Assembly: GCA_016872515.1 (NCBI GenBank)
Contig: VGZR01000013.1
Location: forward strand, 1 to 60,980
Origin: SAR202 cluster bacterium
GTDB taxonomy: Bacteria; Chloroflexota; Dehalococcoidia; Lucifugimonadales; VGZR01
Reading direction: 5' to 3'
Length of the DNA: 60,980 nt
The notes below the pieces were generated by a model. That model was not told the DNA's origin and ran no database searches. It worked only from the letters and a program-made list of their open reading frames with translations. Within the stretch, counting starts at the first letter, position 1. Every line of letters starts with the position of its first letter. Positions 55,128-60,980 of this stretch are shown piece after piece. The translations under genes and the position numbers were made by a program.

Positions 55128-55862
55128 GTGACGACCATACTTCAAACGAGAGACCGGGAAGAACTGGTCAAACGGTTCGAGGCCGAACTTAAAGAGGACG
55201 TATACCTCAAACTCTTCACTCGTCCTGAGACCGGCCTCTTCATCCCCGGCCGCGAGTGCCCAACGTGCGGGCAGGCCGAGCAACTCCTGAAGGAGGTCTG
55301 CGAACTCTCTCCGAAGCTGCACTTGGAGGTAGTGGACTTCTACCAGCAGAGAGGGGCGGCCGCCAAACTGGGAATCGACAAGATTCCCGCCGTGCTCATC
55401 GGCGACGTCGCCACCGGAAATGTGCGCTATTTCGGGCTGCCCTCCGGCTATGAGTTCACCGTACTCCTCGGAGCCATCCTGGCCGCCTCCAAGGGGGACA
55501 GCGGCCTCAAGCCAGTCACCCGCCAGGAGGTCCAGCGTCTTACAACCGACGTCCAGATTCAGGTTTTCGTAACACCAACTTGACCACACTGTCCAGTTGT
55601 GGCCCGTGCGGCCCACGCAATGGCCCTGGAATCTCCGAAGGTGCGCGCCGACGTAGTAGAGGTGCAGGAGTTCCCGTACCTGGCGCGGCTTTACGGCGTT
55701 AGAAGCGTGCCGATGACGGTCATCAACAACAAGACCGCGTTCGTGGGCGGCGCCAACGAGGACATACTACTCGACCGCATGCTGGAGACGGTGGAACTGG
55801 AGCGGGAGAACAGCGCCGGTGAGGACGCCACTGGCGACGAAGGCCAGGCGACTCTCCTTTGA
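55128..55862 (+). CDS. Candidate selenoprotein: two-domain protein disulfide oxidoreductase with a U-P-H-C active site
   Basis: Two tandem thioredoxin folds, as in the PDO/glutaredoxin-like family. Domain 1 has CPTC (C44, C47) and cis-Pro in KIPAVLIGD. Domain 2 reads QIQVFVTPT, then an in-frame TGA at 55581-55583, then PHCPVVARAAHAMALES, with cis-Pro in SVPMTVINN and GGANED at the end. The family motif here is VFVTPTCPYCP, so the TGA replaces exactly the nucleophilic first Cys (codon 152; resolving C155). The frame is otherwise uninterrupted and would give 244 residues if UGA is read as Sec. A hairpin with a G in the loop lies 22 bases downstream. Without readthrough, the product is 151 residues lacking the main redox site. 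Nonsense mutation or sequencing error are the alternatives. Confidence 0.75.
55598..55617 (+). promoter_or_regulatory. Candidate bacterial SECIS element
   Basis: TGTGGCC-CGTGC-GGCCcACG: a 7-bp stem (one G-U, one bulged C) with a five-base loop CGUGC. The loop begins 22 bases after the UGA, and G is its second base followed by U. That agrees with known bacterial SECIS rules (loop about 16-37 bases downstream, G among the first two loop bases). The overlapping alternative hairpin CCACACT-GTCC-AGTTGTGG starts at the UGA itself. Confidence 0.45.
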
Positions 55863-55901
55863 AACTTCGAGCCACCACTTGCCTCGCGAGAGGAGAGACT
55901 A

Positions 55902-57401
55902 TTGGTACTGGTAAGACCGCTCAAGACTAACTTGCCGAAAGCGCTTGCACTGGTCATCGTCATGGCAGCGTTCGCCTGGCCCGTCCAAGCCGTGCGGGCC
56001 CAGGAGCCAGGCTCGATACAAATCATCTCCTCTTCGGCCACCAGCGAGTTCCCCGAGGGCATCCGGTTCAAGCTCCAGGCCACTAGCGACACCGACATCG
56101 CTTCCGTCGCCGTGCGCTTCCGAGCGGGCGTCCAGACCTCCGGCACCTACGACTACCTCAAGTTCGAGCCGGGCCCATCGGTGGATGCGGAACTACTCTG
56201 GCGCACTAACACCTCGGCCCGCTACATCCCGCCTGGCACTCTCATAACGTATGTGTTCGAGGTCGAGGACGCCGCAGGGAGCGTGGCCTCCACCGAGCCG
56301 GTCACCATCCCCTACCACGATGCCCGGTTCGAGTGGATAGAGGTATCCGAGGGCCCTGTTACCGTGGCCTACCATGGGCCGGTCGAGTCGCGTGCCCGGG
56401 CAATCCTCGATGTCTCCATCCAGACCATTGAGAAAATGGGCCCCCTACTGGGCGCTGAGATGGAAACGCCCATCCGCGTGACCATGTACAACAATGTAAA
56501 GGAGATGTTGGAGGCCCTGCCGCCTGGAAGCTCCACTGTCCGCAGCGAGCTCGTCACCGAGGGCCAGGCCTTCAGCGAGGTGAGCACGGTCATGGTCCTG
56601 GGAGGTGGCCGGCTTTCGCTGGGGACGGCCTCTCACGAGCTTACCCACATCCTGACCCACCGCGCCGGTGACAGCGTCTTTCGAGGCCTTCCCTCTTGGC
56701 TGGACGAGGGTTTGGCCGAGTATGGGAACGTGGACCCCGGCTTCTCGTATGACGTTGCCCTCGAGTTCGCCATCGGCACAGGCCGACTGATACCCGTAGT
56801 GTTCACGCAGACCCTACCCGGAATCCCTGAAGACGTCATCATCTACTACGGCCAGTCCCGCAGCATCGTCCGGTACATGATCGAAAAGTTCGGCGCCGAC
56901 AAGATGCGCGACCTGATGACGACCCTGAAGAAGGGCACGGACATGGATAAGGCCCTCACAGAGGTGTACGGCGTGAACCGCTTGGGGCTGTACCAGGCGT
57001 GGCTCAAGTCCGTCGGAGCGCCCCCGTACGTGCCGCCAAAGGCCGGTGCCGCGCGTCCGACGCCCATTCCCTGGCCCACCGTGCTCCCCTTCAGTCTGAC
57101 GCCACAGGTCGAGGCCGCTGCCATCGAGACGCTCGAGCCGACACCGACTCCGGCCACGGCAGAGCAGCCGCAGGTCACAGAGGAGCCGTCGCCCACACCA
57201 GCGCAAGCGGCCGTCGCTGAGGCCACTGCCGAAACAGCCGCGGCGCAGCCTCAAGCGGCGGCGTCTACCCCCGCACCCGCCTCGCCTGGCGGTTGCAGTG
57301 CGCCAGCTTCGGGCAACGGCGCCGTCGAGGCCTCCTCTGCGGCGCTGCTCTTCGGCGTTGCAGGGCTGGTCCTGTGGAGGAAGAAGCGCAGAGAAGACTA
57401 A
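55902..57401 (+). CDS. Secreted, C-terminally anchored gluzincin-type metallopeptidase
   Basis: A 499-residue exported protein. A signal peptide (ALALVIVMAAFAWPVQAVRA) is cut near residue 35. A beta-rich domain to about 140 is followed by a peptidase MA-like domain with SHELTHILTHRAG, in which H245, E246 and H249 form HEXXH, and WLDEGLAEY supplies the third-ligand Glu about 20 residues on. From about 380 a Pro/Thr/Ala-rich linker leads to GGCSAPASGNG, a membrane helix (ALLFGVAGLVLW) and RKKRRED, an arrangement like bacterial C-terminal sorting/anchoring signals. TTG start, preceded by GAGAGGAGAG. It follows the candidate selenoprotein gene after 39 bases. Confidence 0.85.
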   Translation: MVLVRPLKTNLPKALALVIVMAAFAWPVQAVRAQEPGSIQIISSSATSEFPEGIRFKLQATSDTDIASVAVRFRAGVQTSGTYDYLKFEPGPSVDAELLWRTNTSARYIPPGTLITYVFEVEDAAGSVASTEPVTIPYHDARFEWIEVSEGPVTVAYHGPVESRARAILDVSIQTIEKMGPLLGAEMETPIRVTMYNNVKEMLEALPPGSSTVRSELVTEGQAFSEVSTVMVLGGGRLSLGTASHELTHILTHRAGDSVFRGLPSWLDEGLAEYGNVDPGFSYDVALEFAIGTGRLIPVVFTQTLPGIPEDVIIYYGQSRSIVRYMIEKFGADKMRDLMTTLKKGTDMDKALTEVYGVNRLGLYQAWLKSVGAPPYVPPKAGAARPTPIPWPTVLPFSLTPQVEAAAIETLEPTPTPATAEQPQVTEEPSPTPAQAAVAEATAETAAAQPQAAASTPAPASPGGCSAPASGNGAVEASSAALLFGVAGLVLWRKKRRED

Positions 57402-57423
57402 GCCAAAACCGCGATGTAATGGC

Positions 57424-57452
57424 AGAGGGGCCGGTACAGTACCGACCCCTCT
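57424..57452. terminator. Terminator between convergent peptidase and permease genes
   Basis: AGAGGGG/CCCCTCT, one C-A mismatch, then CGGTA/TACCG around a CAG loop, followed by ATTTTC on the plus strand. On the minus strand it lies beyond the permease stop at 57464, so it may serve both sides. Confidence 0.75.
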
Positions 57453-57463
57453 ATTTTCAGACG

Positions 57464-58438
57464 CTACCTCGTCCTGGGGTTGAGCACGTCGTTCAGCGCG
57501 TCGCCCAGTAGGTTCCAGCACAGCACAAGCAGCAGCGCCGCCAAGCCAGGCGCCAGCAGCAGCCACGGCGTCTCCCGCAGTGCTGACAGGCTGCCCGCGT
57601 CCCGTAACATGACGCCCAGGCTGGGCCGCGGCGGCTGGATGCCCAGGCCGAGCCAGCTCAGGAATATCTCCGTCAATGCCAGCGACCCCATACCCATGCT
57701 CACCGTCACGATGATGGGGCTGATGGCGTTCGGCAGCAGGTGAGCGAACAGGATGCGCCGCGTGGAGGCGCCGATGGCCTTGGCCGCATCCACGTACTGG
57801 GTCGTCCTCAAAACCAGCACCTGGCCGCGCACCAGCCTCGCCATGCCCACCCACCCGAACGCGACCAGCGCCAGCGAAATCACGATGTAGTCGGGTATCC
57901 CAGAGTTGATGAGGCCGTCCAGCGCCGTGTGGTCCTCGATCCACCGCACACCGTCGATGATTCTCGGCCTCAGCGTCGCCGCGAGGATGATGACCAGTAA
58001 GATGTCAGGGAACGACGCGAAGGCCTCGCCCAGGCGCATGATGACCGAGTCGGTCCGGCCGCCGAAGTAGCCGGACACCAGCCCCAGCGTGACGCCGATG
58101 ACAAGGCCTCCGGTGAGGATGGCCACGGCGGTGAGGATGAAGGTGTTCTGCACACCCCAGAGCACCCGTGTGAACACGTCCCTGCCGGTGAAGTCGGTGC
58201 CCGCCCAGTGCTCTGTGCTCGGGGGCTTGCGGATGGCGGTGTAGTCTTGGGCGTTGTAGTCGTGCGGCGCTATCCACGCGGCGAATATGCCTGCGCCGTA
58301 CACCACGACGAGGACGACCATGCAGATGACGGCGAGGCGCTTTCGGAGCAGGCGCCGGAATGCACGCGCGAAGTGCCCCTCCCCTGCCTTGGAGACTTGC
58401 TGGAACGCTGTTCCGCCCGATCGTGTCCGGCTCGTCAT
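57464..58438 (-). CDS. Dipeptide/oligopeptide ABC transporter permease (DppC-like)
   Basis: A 324-residue inner-membrane permease of the OppBC family. A hydrophilic N-terminus with FRRLLRKRLAVICMVVLVVVYG leads into TM1, then the OppC N-terminal segment WIAPHDYNAQDYTAIRKPPSTEHWAGTDFTGRDVFTRVLWG, which is typical of DppC/NikC proteins. The EAA loop is KAIGASTRRILFAHLLPNAISPIIV, and WLGLGIQPPRPSLGVML is near the end. It lies 5 bases after its partner DppB on the minus strand. Substrate is a peptide or similar small molecule. Confidence 0.93.
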   Translation of the reverse strand: MTSRTRSGGTAFQQVSKAGEGHFARAFRRLLRKRLAVICMVVLVVVYGAGIFAAWIAPHDYNAQDYTAIRKPPSTEHWAGTDFTGRDVFTRVLWGVQNTFILTAVAILTGGLVIGVTLGLVSGYFGGRTDSVIMRLGEAFASFPDILLVIILAATLRPRIIDGVRWIEDHTALDGLINSGIPDYIVISLALVAFGWVGMARLVRGQVLVLRTTQYVDAAKAIGASTRRILFAHLLPNAISPIIVTVSMGMGSLALTEIFLSWLGLGIQPPRPSLGVMLRDAGSLSALRETPWLLLAPGLAALLLVLCWNLLGDALNDVLNPRTR

Positions 58439-58443
58439 GGCGT

Positions 58444-59373
58444 TTATCTGTACCTAATCCTGGGGTCAACCAGCGCGTAGGTGACATCGGCCAACAGATT
58501 GGCGATAACGAACGCCCCTGCACCCAGAAGCGTGATGGTCATGATGACGGGGTAGTCGCGGTTGAATATCGAGTCCACGGCGAACTGGCCAACGCCAGGG
58601 ATGCCGAAGATGGTCTCGGTGATGAACGCTCCCCCGATGAGGCCAGCGATGGAGAAGGCGACGATGGTGACGATGGGAATCATGGCGTTCTGGAAGACAT
58701 GATGGGAACTGACCCGCCATTCGGAGAGGCCCTTAGCGCGCGCGGTGCGGATGAAGTCCTGTCCCAGCACATCCAACGTGCTCGCCCGCACCAGCCGGGC
58801 CAACCCCGCCACTCCTGGGATACCCATGGTCACCGCAGGTAAGACGATGCGCACGTCGAAGAAGCCTCCCCAGCCCGAACAGGGCACCCAGTGGAGCTGG
58901 AGGCAGAAAGCCCATAACATGAACGGGATGCTGATCATCACCGGGATGGACATGAGGAAGACGGCGATGGCCACGATGGTAGGGTCTTCCCAGCGTCCCT
59001 GGCGGTGGGCAAGCCAAAACCCCAGCGGCAACCCCAGGGAGTAGCTAACGATGAGCGCGGCCAACGATAGGCGTGCCGAGACCCACATCTTCGCGCCGAT
59101 GAGCGACCGTACGGGCCGGTCGCGAAAGCGCAGGCTGTCGCCGAAGTCGCCACGGACGAAGCCCCACATATAGTCGCCGTATTGGACGAAGAAGGGACGG
59201 TCGAGGCCCAACTCGCGGCGCAGCCGCGTCGCGGCCTCCTCGTTGTACTTGTTACCCAGCATCACCGTCACGGGGTCGCCGGGGCCGTAGATACCCAGGG
59301 TGAACGTGACGATGGAGACGGCGAGGAGCGCGAACGGTAGCCACAGGACACGGCGGGCTATGTAGATCCACAT
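58444..59373 (-). CDS. Dipeptide/oligopeptide ABC transporter permease (DppB-like)
   Basis: A 309-residue permease with six predicted helices: TM1 (VLWLPFALLAVSIVTFTLGI), the GDPVTVMLGNKYNEEAATRLRRELGLDRPFFVQY segment typical of DppB/OppB, GDFGDSLRFRDRPV, the EAA loop RTARAKGLSEWRVSSHHVFQNAMIPIV and ETIFGIPGVGQFAVDSIFNRDYPVI. It forms the channel with the DppC-like protein. The binding-protein gene lies 112 bases upstream, separated by a strong hairpin. No ATPase gene is visible on this side. Confidence 0.93.
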   Translation of the reverse strand: MWIYIARRVLWLPFALLAVSIVTFTLGIYGPGDPVTVMLGNKYNEEAATRLRRELGLDRPFFVQYGDYMWGFVRGDFGDSLRFRDRPVRSLIGAKMWVSARLSLAALIVSYSLGLPLGFWLAHRQGRWEDPTIVAIAVFLMSIPVMISIPFMLWAFCLQLHWVPCSGWGGFFDVRIVLPAVTMGIPGVAGLARLVRASTLDVLGQDFIRTARAKGLSEWRVSSHHVFQNAMIPIVTIVAFSIAGLIGGAFITETIFGIPGVGQFAVDSIFNRDYPVIMTITLLGAGAFVIANLLADVTYALVDPRIRYR

Positions 59374-59417
59374 GGCTCAGCCTCGCGCCGAAGGATACGC
59401 CGCACCGCTACGAAAGA

Positions 59418-59452
59418 GCAAGCCGCCCCGCCTTATCGGCGGGGCGGCTTGC
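59418..59452 (-). terminator. Intra-operon hairpin between the binding protein and permease genes
   Basis: A perfect 15-bp stem GCAAGCCGCCCCGCC/GGCGGGGCGGCTTGC around a TTATC loop, followed on the minus strand by TCTTTCG. It probably acts as a partial terminator or 3' stabiliser that keeps the binding protein in excess. Confidence 0.7.
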
Positions 59453-59485
59453 AAACAGACGTTCAATCCGAAACGGCGCCTGCTA

Positions 59486-60980
59486 CTACTTCTCGATGCG
59501 TATCTGCCGCAGCTTGGGCACGATCATCGGCGTGAGCCGGTAGCCTTTCACATAAGGTTTGATGAGCACATAGTTCTCGCTCTCGAACCACAGAGGCACC
59601 CAGGCCGCGTCGGCGACGATGAGTTCCTCGGCCTCGCGGTAGAGGGCGACTCTTGCCTGCACGTCCTGCTCCACGCGCGCCTTCTCGAGGATGGCATCGG
59701 CCTGCGTGTTGGAGTAGCCGCCGTGGTTGAGGCTGCTGTCGGTGTGGAACAGGATGTCCAAGAAGTCCTGTGGGTCGGGGTAGTCGGCCTCCCACCCAAG
59801 GCCGGCGAAGGCTTGATACCTCTGCCGATTCAGGTCTTGGAGGAACGTAGCCCACTCTACCTGCTGGATCTCCACCTGAACACCCAACACCTGCCGCCAC
59901 ATCTCCAGCACAACCTCCAGGTCCAGGCCGACGGTGCCGCCGGTCCCAGGCACCGTCAGGACGATGCGTGGCCTAGCATCCGGGTCCGAGTACTTCGACT
60001 CGCTGAGCAGCCGCTTGGCCAAGTCAGGGTCGTACTTCAGGCCAACCAGGTCGGGGTTGTATCCGGGGAAGCCCGGCGGCAAGACGCCGTAGGCTGGCCG
60101 CACAAGGTTGGAGAGTACCTCTCTAGAGATAAGCTCTTTGTCCACTGCGTGGTTCAGCGCCTGGCGGAACTTCGGGTCATCGAAGGGCGGCATGGCCGTG
60201 TTGAAGCCGACATACGAGATGTTGAAGCTGGCGGGGGCGATGACCAACTCGCGGTTCAAAGCTTCGTTGGGGTCCTGCACCCGCTCCAGATCAAAGAGGC
60301 CCACTCCCGTGACGTCAATCTCATTGTTCTCGTACATCGCCATGGACTGGCCGCCAGCCAGCTGCATGAGGATGGTCTCCACACCACCCTGCTCCCGCGT
60401 GTAGTACGGGTTGCGCTCCAGCACGATCCGCTCGCCGATGCGGTACTCCTTGAGCTTGAAGGGGCCGGTCCCATTGGGGTGGTCGGTCCAAGTCCTGCCA
60501 CCCTCTTCGACGTTCTCCCGGTCAAGCACATACGCGGTGGGGTAGGTCAACTTCGCGAGGAAGTACGCCTTCGGCGCGTCGATGGTGAACTGGATAGTGT
60601 GGTCGTCTATGACCTTGATGCCGTCTATGTTGGTCTTGACCCCATCCAGCACGTCCTTGACGCCGACGATGTCGCTCAAGTAAGTGTCGGCCACGGGCGA
60701 GGCAGTCTTCGGGTTCGCAGTTCGCTCGATTGACCATTTGAAGTCATTGGCGGTGACCGGCTTGCCGTCGTGGAACTTGGCGTCATCTCTGATCTTGAAG
60801 GTGTACACCAGGCCATCCTCGCTGATGGTCCAGCTCTCGGCCAAATCGGGCACCAGTTGCAGGTCTGTGTTGATGGTCACTAGGCCACTGAAGATTTCGA
60901 CGATCACGCCGGCGGAGGTCGTGTCGGTCACCAACGCCGGATCCAACGTCGGCGGGTCAGCCCAGAGCCTGCGGAACACG
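59486..60980 (-). CDS. Peptide ABC transporter substrate-binding protein (SBP family 5, 5' end outside window)
   Basis: About 497 visible residues of an extracytoplasmic solute-binding protein; the signal peptide and first residues lie beyond the right edge. FRRLWADPPTLDPALVTDTTSAGVIVEIFSGLVTINTDLQLVPDLAESWTISEDGLVYTFKIRDDAKFHDGKPVTANDFKWSIER is the diagnostic family 5 beginning; NGTGPFKLKEY, FNTAMPPFDDPKFRQALNHAVD and GWEADYPDPQDFLDILF follow. The last motif, with DYPDPxxFL, is typical of DppA/OppA. It would deliver oligopeptides to the two permeases downstream. Confidence 0.94.
   Translation of the reverse strand, partial: VFRRLWADPPTLDPALVTDTTSAGVIVEIFSGLVTINTDLQLVPDLAESWTISEDGLVYTFKIRDDAKFHDGKPVTANDFKWSIERTANPKTASPVADTYLSDIVGVKDVLDGVKTNIDGIKVIDDHTIQFTIDAPKAYFLAKLTYPTAYVLDRENVEEGGRTWTDHPNGTGPFKLKEYRIGERIVLERNPYYTREQGGVETILMQLAGGQSMAMYENNEIDVTGVGLFDLERVQDPNEALNRELVIAPASFNISYVGFNTAMPPFDDPKFRQALNHAVDKELISREVLSNLVRPAYGVLPPGFPGYNPDLVGLKYDPDLAKRLLSESKYSDPDARPRIVLTVPGTGGTVGLDLEVVLEMWRQVLGVQVEIQQVEWATFLQDLNRQRYQAFAGLGWEADYPDPQDFLDILFHTDSSLNHGGYSNTQADAILEKARVEQDVQARVALYREAEELIVADAAWVPLWFESENYVLIKPYVKGYRLTPMIVPKLRQIRIEK

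Noticed and set aside
55584-55602. Proximal hairpin as the main SECIS element
   Set aside because: Its stem begins immediately after the UGA and the loop is only 8 bases away, closer than known bacterial SECIS loops; the distal hairpin fits better.
56814-57944. 376-codon minus-strand frame spanning the peptidase tail and permease end
   Set aside because: It crosses two convergent real genes and the terminator; Gly/Arg-rich, no motifs.
59372-60733. 453-codon plus-strand frame opposite the peptide-binding protein
   Set aside because: Antisense of a textbook SBP family 5 protein; His/Val/Leu/Arg bias typical of a shadow frame.

Overview
This 61 kb window is a GC-rich (roughly 60% or more by eye), densely coded bacterial chromosome segment, probably from an uncultured Chloroflexota (Dehalococcoidia/SAR202-like) genome. 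That assignment is an inference. It rests on the mix of a short type II glutamine synthetase, many CoA- and amidohydrolase-type catabolic genes, lipobox-bearing secreted proteins with Pro/Thr linkers, an actinobacterial-like inositol phospholipid gene set and a Gram-positive-style PHO box. No rRNA or marker phylogeny is available here. The left edge carries only the tail of an insertion-sequence transposase; the right edge cuts an oligopeptide-binding protein gene.

Layout. 0.3-8.5 kb (mostly minus strand): rpe and argH (overlapping), a MaoC-type dehydratase, two lipoproteins (one with three CARDB-like repeats and an HEXXH metallopeptidase motif), tRNA-Glu, argC and an endonuclease III. 8.7-15 kb (plus): HEAT-repeat protein, threonine dehydratase-like enzyme, NAD-kinase-fold protein, gamma-glutamyltransferase and glutamine synthetase. 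15-18 kb (minus): a PilM-like protein with a long proline-rich repeat region, preceded by a broken HTH/zinc-finger gene. 18.4-29.8 kb: accessory metabolism (CocE/NonD hydrolase, enoyl-CoA hydratase, SDR, MFS transporter, zinc alcohol dehydrogenase, sucrase/ferredoxin-like protein, UDP-sugar epimerase, D-aminoacylase-like amidohydrolase). 29.8-36 kb: two tRNAs, tatA, a CoA-binding protein, thiL, a zinc-ribbon/PQQ-propeller membrane protein, pncB and a carboxymuconolactone decarboxylase-family protein.

36-46.8 kb is a coherent block: a MacB/FtsX-type ABC exporter, a PhoB/PhoR two-component pair, then an 11-bp-phased array of TTAACA-like repeats (PHO box), pstS-pstC-pstA-pstB-phoU, and a 13-bp-stem terminator. 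It is a self-contained phosphate-starvation regulon. Two tRNA-Arg genes and a collagen-like lipoprotein follow, then a perfect 28-bp hairpin shared with convergent glmU.

49.7-57.4 kb contains a hydroxyacid dehydrogenase, a CaiB/BaiF CoA-transferase, and a three-gene cassette (inositol-3-phosphate synthase, PimA-like glycosyltransferase, CDP-alcohol phosphatidyltransferase) that would make and mannosylate phosphatidylinositol. The most notable gene is next: a two-domain protein disulfide oxidoreductase (55128-55862) whose second CxxC motif reads UGA-Pro-His-Cys. A single in-frame TGA stands exactly where the nucleophilic cysteine belongs, and a SECIS-like hairpin lies just downstream, so it is a strong candidate selenoprotein. 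A secreted metallopeptidase and a dipeptide ABC transporter (permeases and binding protein, minus strand) complete the window.
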